Assembly (NCBI RefSeq): GCF_001544215.1
Contig: NZ_BCQB01000002.1
Location: 1 to 64,000, forward strand
DNA from: Enterococcus durans NBRC 100479 = LMG 10746
Lineage (GTDB): Bacteria > Bacillota > Bacilli > Lactobacillales > Enterococcaceae
Length of the DNA stretch: 64,000 bases
Direction of reading: 5' to 3'
Position 1 is the first letter of the stretch. The number at the start of each line of letters is the position of its first letter. Of this stretch, positions 34,343 through 45,205 are shown piece after piece. The notes under the pieces were generated by a model that was not told the DNA's origin, did no database searches, and saw nothing but the letters and a program-made list of their open reading frames with translations. The translations under genes were made by a program, and so were the position numbers.

Positions 34343-35749
34343 TTAAATATGGATCGGTAATCCTAATGCTAATTCTGATGCATCCATTGTGATTTCTCCA
34401 AGGGATGGATGTGGATGGATAGTTAAAGCGATATCTTCCGCATTCATTCCTGATTCAATGGCTAAAGCTAATTCTGACACCATATCGCTGGCACCAACAC
34501 CACCGATTTGTGCGCCAATGACCACATTATCATCATTTGTTGTGACTAACCGAATGAAGCCTTCAGTTTTCGCAAGTGACAAGGCACGACCATTTCCAGA
34601 AAATGGGAATTTATAAGCAGTCGCTTCTAGTCCAGCTTCTTTTGCTTCTTTGATCGTCATTCCGACAGAAGCCAATTCAGGATCCGTAAATGCAACTGCC
34701 GGCATTGCTTTATAGTCGACAGCTACCTTTTTGCCTGAGATAGCTTCAGCTGCAATTTTCGCTTCATAGCTTGCTTTATGGGCTAATGCTGCACCGGGTA
34801 CGATATCGCCGATCGCATATATATTTGGAACATTCGTGCGCCCTTGTTTATCCACTTTGATCAATCCGCGTTCGCCAACTTCAACACCGGCTTGTTCTAA
34901 GCCCATGTCATCAGTATTTGGACGGCGACCAACTGTTACCATGACATAATCAGCCGTCACAGTTTCTTCTTTCCCGTCAACAGCATATTTGACTGTTACG
35001 CTATCGCCATTATCTACTGCTTCTTTTGCCATGGCATTGGTTACGACGGTTACTCCTTTTTTCTTAAAGTCGTCTTCCACTAGTTTGACCAAATCTTTTT
35101 CATAAGTTGGTAAGATTTGTGGCGAACCTTCAAGAATCGTTACTTCGGCTCCAAGATTTGCATACGTACCACCGAGTTCCGCACCAATGACACCGCCACC
35201 GATGATCACAAACTTCTTAGGTACTTCTTTCAATGCTAGACCGCCAGTTGAATCAAGTACACGTCCACCAAATTTGAATCCTGGAATTTCGATAGGGCGT
35301 GAACCAGTAGCAATGATTGCATTGTTAAATGAATACGTTTGTGCTGAATCTGGATGGATCACACGCAATGTATGATCATCCACGAAGAAAGCTTCTCCTT
35401 CAATCGTTTCTACTTTGTGTTTTTTTAGTAAGAATCCAACACCGGAAGTAAGTGTTTTAACTACCTTGTTTTCTTTCCAATCTTGTGTTTTCTCAAAATC
35501 AAGAGTAACATTTTCGCTTGTTACACCAAAAATAGTGGAATCAAGTGATTCTTGATAATGATGTCCTGCAGCAATCAATGCTTTTGAAGGAATACAGCCG
35601 ACATTCAAACAAACGCCACCGATATATTCTCTTTCGATGATTGCAACTTTTTGACCCATTTCAGCAGCGCGGATGGCTGCTACATAGCCGCCAGGTCCCG
35701 CACCGATTACAACTGTATCTAATTCTACAGCAAAATCTCCAACTACCAT
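34343..35749 (-). CDS. lpdA: dihydrolipoyl dehydrogenase (E3 of pyruvate dehydrogenase)
   Basis: FAD enzyme that reoxidises dihydrolipoamide on E2 and makes NADH. The 468-aa product has the FAD-binding [10 protein letters not shown] near residue 16, the redox disulfide Cys47/Cys52 in [14 protein letters not shown], an NAD-binding [10 protein letters not shown] and the C-terminal His-Glu active site HPHPSLGE. The start [16 protein letters not shown] matches enterococcal E3. Seven bases after pdhC; last gene of the pdh operon. Enterococcal E3 is known for tolerating high NADH/NAD. Confidence 0.97.
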   Translation of the reverse strand: MVVGDFAVELDTVVIGAGPGGYVAAIRAAEMGQKVAIIEREYIGGVCLNVGCIPSKALIAAGHHYQESLDSTIFGVTSENVTLDFEKTQDWKENKVVKTLTSGVGFLLKKHKVETIEGEAFFVDDHTLRVIHPDSAQTYSFNNAIIATGSRPIEIPGFKFGGRVLDSTGGLALKEVPKKFVIIGGGVIGAELGGTYANLGAEVTILEGSPQILPTYEKDLVKLVEDDFKKKGVTVVTNAMAKEAVDNGDSVTVKYAVDGKEETVTADYVMVTVGRRPNTDDMGLEQAGVEVGERGLIKVDKQGRTNVPNIYAIGDIVPGAALAHKASYEAKIAAEAISGKKVAVDYKAMPAVAFTDPELASVGMTIKEAKEAGLEATAYKFPFSGNGRALSLAKTEGFIRLVTTNDDNVVIGAQIGGVGASDMVSELALAIESGMNAEDIALTIHPHPSLGEITMDASELALGLPIHI

Positions 35750-35756
35750 TTGTTTA

Positions 35757-37397
35757 TCATCCTTCCATCATTAATAGCTCTGGATCAGCTAAAAGACGTT
35801 TGATATTGTTCATTGCTTGTTGTGCTGTCGCACCATCAACGATCCGGTGATCGAAACTTAGAGAAAGTTTCATTACTCGACCTACGACGATTTCACCTTC
35901 ACCATTCACGATCGGTTGTTGTGCAATTGTACCGACACCTAAGATCGCTACTTCTGGGTAGTTGATTACTGGAGTAAACCAGCCGCCACCAACTGAACCG
36001 ATATTGCTGATGGTGATCGTTCCATTACGCATATCATCAGCAGATAGTTTTCCATCATGAGCTAGTTTTGCTTTTTCGTTGATTTCGTCAGCGATAGCAA
36101 ACATTCCTTTGCGGTCTGCATCTTTCACGTTTGGCACATATAACCCATGATCTGTATCTGTAGCGATACCAATATTATAGTAATTTTTATATACGATTTC
36201 TTGTTTTGCATCATCAATCGAAGCATTCAAGATAGGGAATTTTTTCACTGTAGCTGTCAATGCTTTCACCACGTATGGCAAGAAAGTAAGTTTTGTTCCA
36301 TTGGCTGCTGCAACTTCCTTGAATCGTTTGCGGTTATCCCACAATTTAGAAACTTCAACTTCATCATGTAACGTCACATGAGGCGCTGTTTGTTTGCTGT
36401 TGACCATGGCTTTCGCAATAGCTTTACGTGTAGGAGTCAATGCTACGCGTTCTTCTAGATCACCTAGATTTGACCTGAATGCTTGAGCTGGTTTCGCTGG
36501 TTTTGTTTCAGCTTTTTCAGCAGAAGCAGTTTCTTTTACAGGTGCTGCTTCTTCTGCTTTTGCAGGAACCCCACCACCAGAAATGAAGTTTTCAATATCT
36601 TCTTTTGTCACACGTCCGCCTTTTCCTGTAGCCGTCACTTGAGAGATGTCAACATCTTTTTCACGAGCGAATTGACGAACAGATGGCATCGCCAACACAC
36701 GTTTATCTGGATCTGAAGCTTCGACAACAGCGGCTGATCCCGATGTTTCGACTTTTTCAGAAGCAGGTGCAGCTGGTTTTGCACTTGATGGAGCAGTGTT
36801 ATGACCAGGGGCATCGATTTCAACTAATACATCCCCTACATTTGCCACTGTGCCTTCTGGTACAAGAACATTTTTGACTGTCCCTGTTACTGGAGAAGGA
36901 ATTTCTTCAACTGATTTATCATTTTGTACTTCTAATAAAGTATCGTCTTCATTGATCGTATCTCCTGCTTTAACAAACCATTTGACGATTTCACCTTCTG
37001 CAATACCTTCACCGATATCAGGCAACTTGAATTCAAACACGCCACCATCTGTCCCTTGTGTTTCAGTGTCAGCAGTCGGTTCAGCTGCAGGCTGTTCTGG
37101 TGTTTGTTCTTTGGCTGCTACACCAGCATCGCCACCGCTTTCCTCGTTATCTTCGTGTCCAGGAGCATCGATTTCTACCAATACATCCCCTACATTTGCT
37201 ACTGTGCCTTCTGGTACAAGAACATTTTTGACTGTCCCTGTTACTGGAGAAGGAATTTCTTCAACTGATTTATCATTTTGTACTTCTAATAAAGTATCGT
37301 CTTCATTGATCGTATCTCCTGCTTTAACAAACCATTTGACGATTTCACCTTCTGCGATACCTTCACCGATATCAGGTAATTTAAATTGATATGCCAT
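35757..37397 (-). CDS. pdhC: dihydrolipoamide acetyltransferase (E2) with two lipoyl domains
   Basis: Core of the pyruvate dehydrogenase complex. The 546-aa protein has two lipoyl domains, residues 1-76 and 119-194, with lipoyl lysines in [11 protein letters not shown] (Lys43 and Lys161); an E1/E3-binding domain (about 235-275, [16 protein letters not shown]); Ala/Pro/Glu-rich linkers; and the catalytic domain (about 315-546) with DHRIVDG near residue 517. The two lipoyl domains are almost identical in protein and DNA, which points to recent duplication or ongoing gene conversion. Confidence 0.97.
   Translation of the reverse strand: MAYQFKLPDIGEGIAEGEIVKWFVKAGDTINEDDTLLEVQNDKSVEEIPSPVTGTVKNVLVPEGTVANVGDVLVEIDAPGHEDNEESGGDAGVAAKEQTPEQPAAEPTADTETQGTDGGVFEFKLPDIGEGIAEGEIVKWFVKAGDTINEDDTLLEVQNDKSVEEIPSPVTGTVKNVLVPEGTVANVGDVLVEIDAPGHNTAPSSAKPAAPASEKVETSGSAAVVEASDPDKRVLAMPSVRQFAREKDVDISQVTATGKGGRVTKEDIENFISGGGVPAKAEEAAPVKETASAEKAETKPAKPAQAFRSNLGDLEERVALTPTRKAIAKAMVNSKQTAPHVTLHDEVEVSKLWDNRKRFKEVAAANGTKLTFLPYVVKALTATVKKFPILNASIDDAKQEIVYKNYYNIGIATDTDHGLYVPNVKDADRKGMFAIADEINEKAKLAHDGKLSADDMRNGTITISNIGSVGGGWFTPVINYPEVAILGVGTIAQQPIVNGEGEIVVGRVMKLSLSFDHRIVDGATAQQAMNNIKRLLADPELLMMEG
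36811..37035 (-). repeat. direct repeat encoding lipoyl domain 2
   Basis: About 225 bp nearly identical to 37165-37389 (offset 354 bp); the few differences seen are mostly silent. Confidence 0.9.
37165..37389 (-). repeat. direct repeat encoding lipoyl domain 1
   Basis: Partner of 36811-37035. Because the repeats are in phase (354 = 3 x 118), recombination would drop or add one whole lipoyl domain without a frameshift. Confidence 0.9.
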
Positions 37398-37419
37398 GAT
37401 TTAATTACGTCCCCTCTTC

Positions 37420-38397
37420 TTAGAATTCTGCGATTTCTTTCACTTTTGCTTCAATATCAGCAGCATTAGGTAACCAGATATTTTCTGCTTGTCCAAAAGG
37501 AAAGACAGTGTCTGGTGCTGCAACACGGCCGATTGGTGCCTCTAAAGAAAGGATCGCGCGTTCTGAGATTTCAGAAATCACTTGTGCACTTACGCCAGCT
37601 TGTCTTTGTGCTTCTTGCACAACTACAACACGACCAGTTTTTTCAACAGATTGAATGATCGTGTCCACATCCAATGGTGCTACCGTACGTAGGTCGATGA
37701 TTTCTACTGAAATATCTTCTTTTGCAAGATTGTCTGCTGCTTTGATTGCTTCACGAACCATTGCACCATATGTGATGATTGAAACATCGGAACCTTCACG
37801 TGTGACAGCAGCTTTATCCAAAGGTACTTCATATGCTTCATCTGGCACTTCCTCGCGGAACGAACGGTATAGTTTCATATGTTCCAAGTAGACGACTGGG
37901 TCATTACTACGGATAGCTGAAATCAATAGTCCTTTTGCATCGTACGGATTTGATGGGATGACTACGCGAATCCCTGGTGACTGAGCGATCAATCCTTCCA
38001 AATTATCTGAGTGAAGTTCTGGTGTATGGACACCTCCGCCGAATGGTGAACGGATCGTGATCGGTAAGTTTCTTGTTCCGCCCATGCGGTATCTTGTACG
38101 TGCCATTTGTGCAACGACTTCATCCATTGCTTCAAAAATAAATCCGAAAAACTGGATTTCTGGTACCGGACGGAATCCTTCAAGAGCTAATCCAAAGCCA
38201 AGTCCAGCGATTCCTGATTCCGCTAAAGGAGTGTCAAAAACGCGTTCTTCGCCAAATTTTTCTTGCAATCCTTCTGTTGCACGGAATACCCCACCGTTTT
38301 TACCGACATCTTCACCAAAAACGAGAACATTTTCGTCATTTTCTAGTTCCAACGCTAAGGCATCTGTGATTGCTTGAATCATTGTTTTTTGTGCCAT
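37420..38397 (-). CDS. pdhB: pyruvate dehydrogenase E1 component, beta subunit
   Basis: Forms the alpha2beta2 thiamine-diphosphate E1 with PdhA and decarboxylates pyruvate. The 325-aa product begins [19 protein letters not shown] and carries [16 protein letters not shown] and [16 protein letters not shown], conserved in transketolase-like beta subunits. Family length. Two bases after pdhA and 22 before pdhC, so it is within one operon. Confidence 0.97.
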   Translation of the reverse strand: MAQKTMIQAITDALALELENDENVLVFGEDVGKNGGVFRATEGLQEKFGEERVFDTPLAESGIAGLGFGLALEGFRPVPEIQFFGFIFEAMDEVVAQMARTRYRMGGTRNLPITIRSPFGGGVHTPELHSDNLEGLIAQSPGIRVVIPSNPYDAKGLLISAIRSNDPVVYLEHMKLYRSFREEVPDEAYEVPLDKAAVTREGSDVSIITYGAMVREAIKAADNLAKEDISVEIIDLRTVAPLDVDTIIQSVEKTGRVVVVQEAQRQAGVSAQVISEISERAILSLEAPIGRVAAPDTVFPFGQAENIWLPNAADIEAKVKEIAEF

Positions 38398-38399
38398 GA

Positions 38400-39530
<1,131 letters not shown>

Positions 39531-39715
39531 CTATAAGAAAATCTCATCTTTCTGCGATTGAAACAGCGATATAATCTGTATCACTATTTAACCGTCTTCA
39601 TTTATAAATTATCACGTATCATTAAGAAACACAAGCTTAAAGCCCAAATTTTCACGATTTAAAAAAATTACAGATATCCGCTTTATTACAACGTTAGTGA
39701 AGTCAATCACAATAA

Positions 39716-39730
39716 AGAAAGCGGTTTACA
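39716..39730 (-). promoter_or_regulatory. cre-like CcpA site upstream of pdhA
   Basis: TGTAAACCGCTTTCT on the minus strand matches TGNAAANCGNTNNCA at all but the last defined base. It lies about 210 bases before pdhA in a 370-bp gene-free leader, plausible for carbon control of the pdh operon. Position relative to the promoter is not known. Confidence 0.45.
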
Positions 39731-39903
39731 TTTTTTCGCCATTATCCCTTGTTTTTTTGCCTTCAATATACTATCTGTTACTATAAACAAAGCTTATTGT
39801 TATACCTTTTTCACGAATCAAGCAAAAGCCTCTAAAGATATTAGTGATAAAATAAACAAACACTTATATTCTAATTTACTCCTATATGTGCATTTTTTTC
39901 AAC

Positions 39904-39939
39904 TAAAAAGCAACAGTCAGGTTTTTTCCAAACTGTTGC
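39904..39939 (-). terminator. terminator of the MocR-type gene
   Basis: GCAACAGT (39910-39917) and ACTGTTGC (39932-39939), followed on the minus strand by TTTTTAGTT. The stretch 39531-39903 downstream holds only the pdh leader. Confidence 0.75.
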
Positions 39940-39961
39940 ACTATTTTTTCCTTCATTTTGT

Positions 39962-41386
39962 TTATGCTTGCAACCAACCTGCCAATTCTTCCATTCGTTC
40001 GGCAAAAACAATCATTCGATCTTGGTCAAGTCTGCTGAAATTGATCCTTATCCCATTCGTCTCCCGACCAAATAACCAACTAGGGGCTACGCCCAACCCT
40101 TTTGCCACCGCTTCACTTGCAATTTCTGCCGTCATTTTCTTTCCTTCCCATGTTACCCAGGCATAATATCCACCTTTGATTGGCCAGACATTGAAAAAGT
40201 TCTGCTTCTGTGCCCATTTCTGCAACAACAAACTTTTTTCCTGCAACTGGTTACGTACAAGCGCTAGTTTCGCATCATAACTTTCTTCGAAAACTGCAGT
40301 GGCAGCAATTTGTGTAAAGATACTCATGGAGAATTCCATCATTTGTTGCGCTTTGGCTAATTTGAAGATCAACGTTTGGGGGCCGATTATCCAACCGATT
40401 TTCGTCGTCTTCCCAAGTAGTCTAGATAAAGAACCAACATATAGAACATTTTCAGGATCGAGTGAATGGATAGAAACAGGGCTGTTTTCAACTTCCTGAA
40501 ACGAAAGATCACTAAAAACATCATCTTCAACAATCGGGACCTGATACTTCCTACACAGTACGACTAGATCATTTCGCCGTTTTTGCGACATGACTTTCCC
40601 GGTAGGATTTTGGAAATTAGGATTAACTAGTACAGCTTTGATTTTATTTTTTTGGATGGACTTTTCTAAAATAGCCAAATCTATCCCTTCATCATCCATC
40701 GGAATACCAAATAGCCGAGTCCCTGTTGCTCTAAACAAAGCCAAACGATAGAAAAAGGAAGGTGATTCGACTGCTACTGCATCTCCATTGGAGAGAAGTG
40801 TTTGTAAAATCAAAAAAATAGCTTGTTGCCCTCCCACCGTCACTAATAACTGTGTGCGGGAAAAATCAAATTGAAACTCGTCACTTAAATATCCTTCAAT
40901 TTTTTCTACTAACGGAAGATAACCTAGATCCGTCATTTTTTGCTCTTCAGTGATCATTTCTGCCATCGTATGTGCCGGAAATTGTACATCAGGCAATAGT
41001 TTATTCGGCATTTCACTGGAGAAAAGATCCAGAAAATCTGGTTGTTTTTTTGCTTCCTTGATCCGTTCTTCATACCAGTCATCTACTTGCTCATAGCGCT
41101 GAGAAAAAAGTTCACGCCAATTGATTCGTGGAACAGAAAACTTTCCCCATTCCGTTTGATTGACATAGCGTCCGCTTCCCTGTCGACTAGTAAGAACTCC
41201 CAGAGCACGTAATTCATCCAACGCACGTACCACTGTCGTCCGATTCGTCTTAAATTCAGCCGCCAATTTTCGTTCAGAAGGCAATCTTTCCCCAGGAGCT
41301 AGATTGCCATTTTCGATATTTTTCATTATCTGATCCATCATTTGCCGATAGATTGGTCCCTTCATTTTATCTATTTCTTTCCACAT
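39962..41386 (-). CDS. MocR-type GntR regulator with aminotransferase-like domain, catalytic Lys replaced
   Basis: A 474-aa fusion of a GntR winged helix (about 1-75: PGERLPSERKLAAEFKTNRT, TSRQGSGRYV) and a fold-type I aminotransferase domain (about 110-474). MocR proteins usually bind PLP through a Lys in a GSFSK-type motif; here the motif reads GSLSRLLGKTTKIGW with Arg322 at the Lys position, so the internal aldimine would not form unless another Lys serves. Other cofactor contacts (VTVGGQQA, NPNFQNPTGKVMS, VEDDVFSD) are kept. Its effector and targets are unknown. It lies between guaC and the pdh operon in the same direction, with its own terminator. Confidence 0.87.
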   Translation of the reverse strand: MWKEIDKMKGPIYRQMMDQIMKNIENGNLAPGERLPSERKLAAEFKTNRTTVVRALDELRALGVLTSRQGSGRYVNQTEWGKFSVPRINWRELFSQRYEQVDDWYEERIKEAKKQPDFLDLFSSEMPNKLLPDVQFPAHTMAEMITEEQKMTDLGYLPLVEKIEGYLSDEFQFDFSRTQLLVTVGGQQAIFLILQTLLSNGDAVAVESPSFFYRLALFRATGTRLFGIPMDDEGIDLAILEKSIQKNKIKAVLVNPNFQNPTGKVMSQKRRNDLVVLCRKYQVPIVEDDVFSDLSFQEVENSPVSIHSLDPENVLYVGSLSRLLGKTTKIGWIIGPQTLIFKLAKAQQMMEFSMSIFTQIAATAVFEESYDAKLALVRNQLQEKSLLLQKWAQKQNFFNVWPIKGGYYAWVTWEGKKMTAEIASEAVAKGLGVAPSWLFGRETNGIRINFSRLDQDRMIVFAERMEELAGWLQA

Positions 41387-41453
41387 GTTTTTTCTCCAGT
41401 TTTTTTCTTTATTTTAACGGATTTTTCGTAGAAAGAAACAGAAAATAAAAAAT

Positions 41454-41606
41454 AAGAGCACGACAAAAGGAAAAGTCACCTTTGTCGCACCCTCTAAACC
41501 GGAGCTAACCACTGCGTTGTGTCAATAACATAAGATTCTTAGAAATTTGAAAAACAACTCCTCTGAATTTTTCCTTATTTATTGAAGACAACTTTCTGCT
41601 ATCTCC
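41454..41606 (-). repeat. diverged 3'-end hairpin-terminator repeat, copy D (guaC terminator)
   Basis: Minus strand: AGCAGAAAGTTGTCTTCAAT, then a stretch with TTTTTCAAATTTCT shared with copies A-C, then the hairpin AGAGGGTGCGACAAAGG...CCTTTTGTCGTGCTCT (41455-41495) followed by a T-rich tract. It begins 23 bases after the guaC stop, in the guaC direction. The core is much less conserved than A-C. Confidence 0.6.
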
Positions 41607-41628
41607 GTTTTTATTTCATCGATCTTCT

Positions 41629-42606
41629 TTAGATCGTATCTCCGTTGAAAATCGAATTTTTCACGATTACATAATCTACTTTTCGAATAGCTTCAAGGTC
41701 TCTTCCACCTGCGTAGGAGATCGAAGACTGTAGATCTTGCTGCATTTCAATCAGCGTATCTTTTAATGATCCTTTATGTTGGATCCAAATTTTCTTACCT
41801 TCGACATTTTTCTTTTCACCTTTTTGGAACTCTGATGCAGAACCGAAATATTCTTTATATACGACACCATTTTCCACTTTAGTTTCTCCAGGTGATTCTT
41901 CATGTCCTGCAAAAAGCGAGCCAATCATTACCATCGTTGCACCAAAGCGGACTGATTTCGCAATATCACCGTGCGTACGAATACCACCATCTGCAATAAT
42001 CGGTTTTCTTGCTGCTTTTGCGCACCATCTAAGAGCCGCCAGTTGCCAACCACCAGTACCAAACCCTGTTTTGATTTTAGTGATACATACTTTCCCAGGT
42101 CCAATGCCGACTTTCGTGGCATCAGCACCGGCATTCTCTAATTCACGGACTGCTTCTGGCGTACCAACATTTCCAGCAATCACAAAAGTTTCTGGCAAAT
42201 GCGCTTTGATATGTTGGATCATTTCAATGACAGAATTTGAATGACCATGTGCAATATCGATCGTGATATAGTCAGGCGCTAATCCTTGTTTGGCTAACTC
42301 TTCTACAAAAGAATACTCTTCCTTTTTCACCCCGACACTGATCGAGCTAATCAATTGGCGTTCCTTCATTTTTTTGACAAATGGGATTCTTGCCGCTTCA
42401 TCAAAACGGTGCATGATATAGAAATAGCCATTTTCTGCTAGAAATTCTGCAATCGAGTCATCGATGATCGTCTGCATGTTCGCCGGTACTACAGGCATCT
42501 TGAATGTGTGTTTTCCTAGAGTAACGGTCGTATCACACTCTGAACGGCTATTCACGATACATTTATTAGGAATTAGTTGGATATCTTCGTAATCAAATAC
42601 TTTCAT
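41629..42606 (-). CDS. guaC: GMP reductase
   Basis: NADPH-dependent deamination of GMP to IMP, which balances guanine and adenine nucleotides. The 325-aa TIM-barrel protein has the IMPDH/GMPR phosphate loop and catalytic Cys in [15 protein letters not shown], and the family start [19 protein letters not shown] frame opens at 42663, but AGGAGG nine bases before the ATG at 42606 fixes the start. There are no CBS domains, which separates it from IMP dehydrogenase. A PurBox-like 15-mer 32 bases upstream ties it to purine control. Confidence 0.96.
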   Translation of the reverse strand: MKVFDYEDIQLIPNKCIVNSRSECDTTVTLGKHTFKMPVVPANMQTIIDDSIAEFLAENGYFYIMHRFDEAARIPFVKKMKERQLISSISVGVKKEEYSFVEELAKQGLAPDYITIDIAHGHSNSVIEMIQHIKAHLPETFVIAGNVGTPEAVRELENAGADATKVGIGPGKVCITKIKTGFGTGGWQLAALRWCAKAARKPIIADGGIRTHGDIAKSVRFGATMVMIGSLFAGHEESPGETKVENGVVYKEYFGSASEFQKGEKKNVEGKKIWIQHKGSLKDTLIEMQQDLQSSISYAGGRDLEAIRKVDYVIVKNSIFNGDTI

Positions 42607-42637
42607 TGACATGATCCTCCTGATGTTCGAATACGGT

Positions 42638-42652
42638 AAAACACGAACATTA
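42638..42652 (+). promoter_or_regulatory. PurBox-like site upstream of guaC
   Basis: AAAACACGAACATTA, identical to a site upstream of purC (55142-55156) but on the opposite strand relative to transcription. A second half, ATGTTCGAA, lies at about 42623-42631, giving a divergent inverted pair. The family PurR box is known as AWWWCCGAACWWT. Confidence 0.55.
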
Positions 42653-42834
42653 TTTACTTTCAAAGCACTTATTTTTAGCGCCCTATGTAATTTAACCTAA
42701 TTGAAATAAAAAATCAAGAGAAAAAGCAAACAAAAAAACAGAATCAGCATTTTTTCACAGATTTTGTTTTTTGCCCATTGTTCGTTTTTAAGGGTATTTA
42801 TGTAGTTGATTATAAAAATGAGCGACCCGTGCTC

Positions 42835-44085
42835 TTAAAGCGTCGATCTCCTATCAGGTTGGTCAACTTTTTTAGCCGTTTCCCGATTTCTTTTTATATA
42901 GGACTCATTCATGCTGTTAGCGACTGCTTGATTGATGACGACACCAAGTCGCCGAGAGTTGATCGACTGATTACTTTGAGCACGTTCTATCACCGGATGA
43001 TTAAGAGTTCCTCGCTCTATTTTTGGCGCTTGCGTATTCTCGACAACTTCTTTTTCTTTATCGACTTTCGCTAAAAGCTTGCCCATTTTTTTTAATGCTT
43101 TAGCTATTCTCTCTCGACTGCTTCGATTCGTATAAACATCATAAAATTCAAGGATTTGGGGAGATTGATACTTTTTAAGCGCCAATTGAAGATTTCCAGC
43201 AAACGAATCCTGTGTGTAGTTGACTTTTTTGAGTGTTTGACTAGCATTGATATACTTTATTTTATTCTCTGTATTCAAAGATGTATGATGTACCAACGCT
43301 ATTCTTGTTTGATGAAGCTTAGTTCTTACTTGATCCAGAGCCACAAATTGATCAATGTATGTAACAAAACACTCGCTATGCTTGACACACAAATTCTGAT
43401 ACTCCAATGCTTCAAGCTCACTGATTGTTTTGCCAATGTCTTCACAGCTGTTGAGAATTTTTGCGTTAATTTCATCTAACTCCTTTTTACTTATTTCAAT
43501 CACTTTTATTTGTTCTTTCACTTCTTTATTCAATCGAGCTTTTTGCGTATGTAGGACTCTTCGGCTAAGGGAATTATTTTTGGTATATGTACCTGGATAT
43601 AGTTTATTTTTCATTGGATGTACAGGTATAACTGTATTTAGGTGAACGTCATCATAAGAGGTATTCAAACGCTCGATATACTTTTTCAACGGAGGAGGAT
43701 AGTATATTCCTTCAGCATTCTCTAATTTCCATGTAGCCCACCCTTCTTCATAGTTCAGTCTTTTGAATGTATGGCTACCCTGATAATAGGAATATTTTTT
43801 GGCGTAATCGATATCTTTTTCAATTTGTTTCACCCTGCGTAATCTCGGCAAATGATCATCTATCTTTTTCCTATATTGATTCAACAAATCAACGACCTGA
43901 CTATCTACGTATTTTTGCTCTAAAGTTGTTCTATCTTTGCTATTCCCATAATTAACGTGGACCACGATCGCTTTTTGTAGTTGATCAAGTTCAAGAGTTT
44001 CTTTCCTAACATTGGAAAGTTCCCTCACAAAAAGCTTGTTCAATGCTTTTTTCTCTGCTTTCAACAGTTCTTTATGTGTCGCCAT
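42835..44085 (-). CDS. hypothetical coiled-coil protein, 416 aa
   Basis: GAAAGGAAGAAGAAC precedes the ATG at 44085. The product (MATHKELLKAEKKALNKLFV...) is soluble, highly charged and mostly helical, with long heptad-like stretches (about 1-100 and 185-300: KEVKEQIKVIEISKKELDEI) around a less charged middle part with GIYYPPPLKKYIERL. No signal peptide, membrane helix or enzyme motif is seen, and I do not recognise the family. The length and RBS support a real gene. It stands alone between guaC and the aldo/keto reductase, with terminators on the upstream side. Confidence 0.75.
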   Translation of the reverse strand: MATHKELLKAEKKALNKLFVRELSNVRKETLELDQLQKAIVVHVNYGNSKDRTTLEQKYVDSQVVDLLNQYRKKIDDHLPRLRRVKQIEKDIDYAKKYSYYQGSHTFKRLNYEEGWATWKLENAEGIYYPPPLKKYIERLNTSYDDVHLNTVIPVHPMKNKLYPGTYTKNNSLSRRVLHTQKARLNKEVKEQIKVIEISKKELDEINAKILNSCEDIGKTISELEALEYQNLCVKHSECFVTYIDQFVALDQVRTKLHQTRIALVHHTSLNTENKIKYINASQTLKKVNYTQDSFAGNLQLALKKYQSPQILEFYDVYTNRSSRERIAKALKKMGKLLAKVDKEKEVVENTQAPKIERGTLNHPVIERAQSNQSINSRRLGVVINQAVANSMNESYIKRNRETAKKVDQPDRRSTL

Positions 44086-44128
44086 GTTCTTCTTCCTTTC
44101 TTTATTTGTTTATGTGTTTTTTTCTATG

Positions 44129-44167
44129 TAAAAAAGCCGTTAGATCAACCTCAACTGACTAACGGCT
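44129..44167 (-). terminator. terminator of the aldo/keto reductase gene
   Basis: AGCCGTTAG (44135-44143) and CTAACGGCT (44159-44167), followed on the minus strand by TTTTTT. Confidence 0.88.
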
Positions 44168-44176
44168 CCATATTGT

Positions 44177-45091
44177 TTAAGGAAGGATATTTCCTGCTGC
44201 ACGATAAAGTTCATACCAATCTTCGCGCGTTAATTGGATTTCTGACGCTTTCGCAATTTCTTCGATCCTTCCAGGATTCATCGTCCCAGCAATTACTTGC
44301 ACATTTGCAGGATGGCGCAAGATCCACGCCGCTGCTAAACCGGTCGGAGTCGTTCCGTATTTTTCAGCTAAGTTATCCAATGCTTGATTCAACTCAGGGA
44401 ATTTTTCATTTCCAATAAATACTCCTTCAAAAAATCCGTATTGGTAAGGAGACCACGCCTGGATAGTCATATCATTCAAGCGTGAGTAATCTAATACACT
44501 ACCGTCATGGTCAACGCTTCCATCATCAGTCATATTGACATGGATTCCTTGATCGATCATTCCAGAATGCTTTAAGCCAAATTGTAATTGATTGGCTAGT
44601 AATGGCTGTTTCACATACTTCTTAAGCAAGTCGATTTGCATCGGTTTTTGATTGCTGACACCAAAATGACGAACTTTCCCTGATTTTTCTAATTCATCAA
44701 ACGCTTCAGCCACTTCGCTAGGATCGACTAAAGTATCTGGACGATGGAGTAAAAGCGCATCTACATAGTCCATTTTCAAACGTTGAAGGCTTCCTTCTAC
44801 CGATTCAATGATATGTTTTTTTGAAAAATCGAACATAACACCAGGAACTATCCCGCACTTCGTCTGGATAAATAAGTCTTCTCGTTTAAGCGACGTTTTT
44901 GCCAACGCATCAGCAAAAATCGATTCACATTCTCCGCCTCCGTAAATATCGGCGTGATCAAAAAAATTGATTCCATTATCGTAAGCTGTTTCAATCACTT
45001 TTACTGGATCCTTTGCTCCGTTGATTCGCATACAACCAAGAATAACAGAGGAAACCATCTGACTTGATGCACCCAATTGAATCTGTTTCAT
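44177..45091 (-). CDS. aldo/keto reductase (YdhF-like)
   Basis: NADPH-dependent oxidoreductase of the AKR superfamily, 304 aa. It carries NFFDHADIYGGGECE (catalytic Asp and Tyr), Lys in FIQTKCGIVPG and His in ALLLHRPDTL, and the NADP-binding region AGTMNPGRIEEI near the end, so the catalytic tetrad is complete. The natural substrate is unknown. The terminators on both sides make it monocistronic, downstream of purD but separated from it. Confidence 0.92.
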   Translation of the reverse strand: MKQIQLGASSQMVSSVILGCMRINGAKDPVKVIETAYDNGINFFDHADIYGGGECESIFADALAKTSLKREDLFIQTKCGIVPGVMFDFSKKHIIESVEGSLQRLKMDYVDALLLHRPDTLVDPSEVAEAFDELEKSGKVRHFGVSNQKPMQIDLLKKYVKQPLLANQLQFGLKHSGMIDQGIHVNMTDDGSVDHDGSVLDYSRLNDMTIQAWSPYQYGFFEGVFIGNEKFPELNQALDNLAEKYGTTPTGLAAAWILRHPANVQVIAGTMNPGRIEEIAKASEIQLTREDWYELYRAAGNILP

Positions 45092-45147
45092 CTCAAAACT
45101 TCCTTTCTTTTCGGGATAATTTTACCACAACTTTAATGAAAAGGCTT

Positions 45148-45194
45148 TAAAAATAGACACCGTATTTTTCTATTCTCCAGAAAAATACGGTGTC
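45148..45194 (-). terminator. terminator of the purC-purD operon
   Basis: GACACCGTATTTTTC (45156-45170) and GAAAAATACGGTGTC (45180-45194), a 15-bp perfect stem, followed on the minus strand by TATTTTT. Confidence 0.92.
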
Positions 45195-45205
45195 TTGCCC
45201 TATTC

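Noticed and set aside
36850-37389. Long antisense frame (179 codons) opposite the pdhC lipoyl domains
   Set aside because: A shadow of the repetitive lipoyl coding; no RBS and two near-identical halves copied from the sense repeat.
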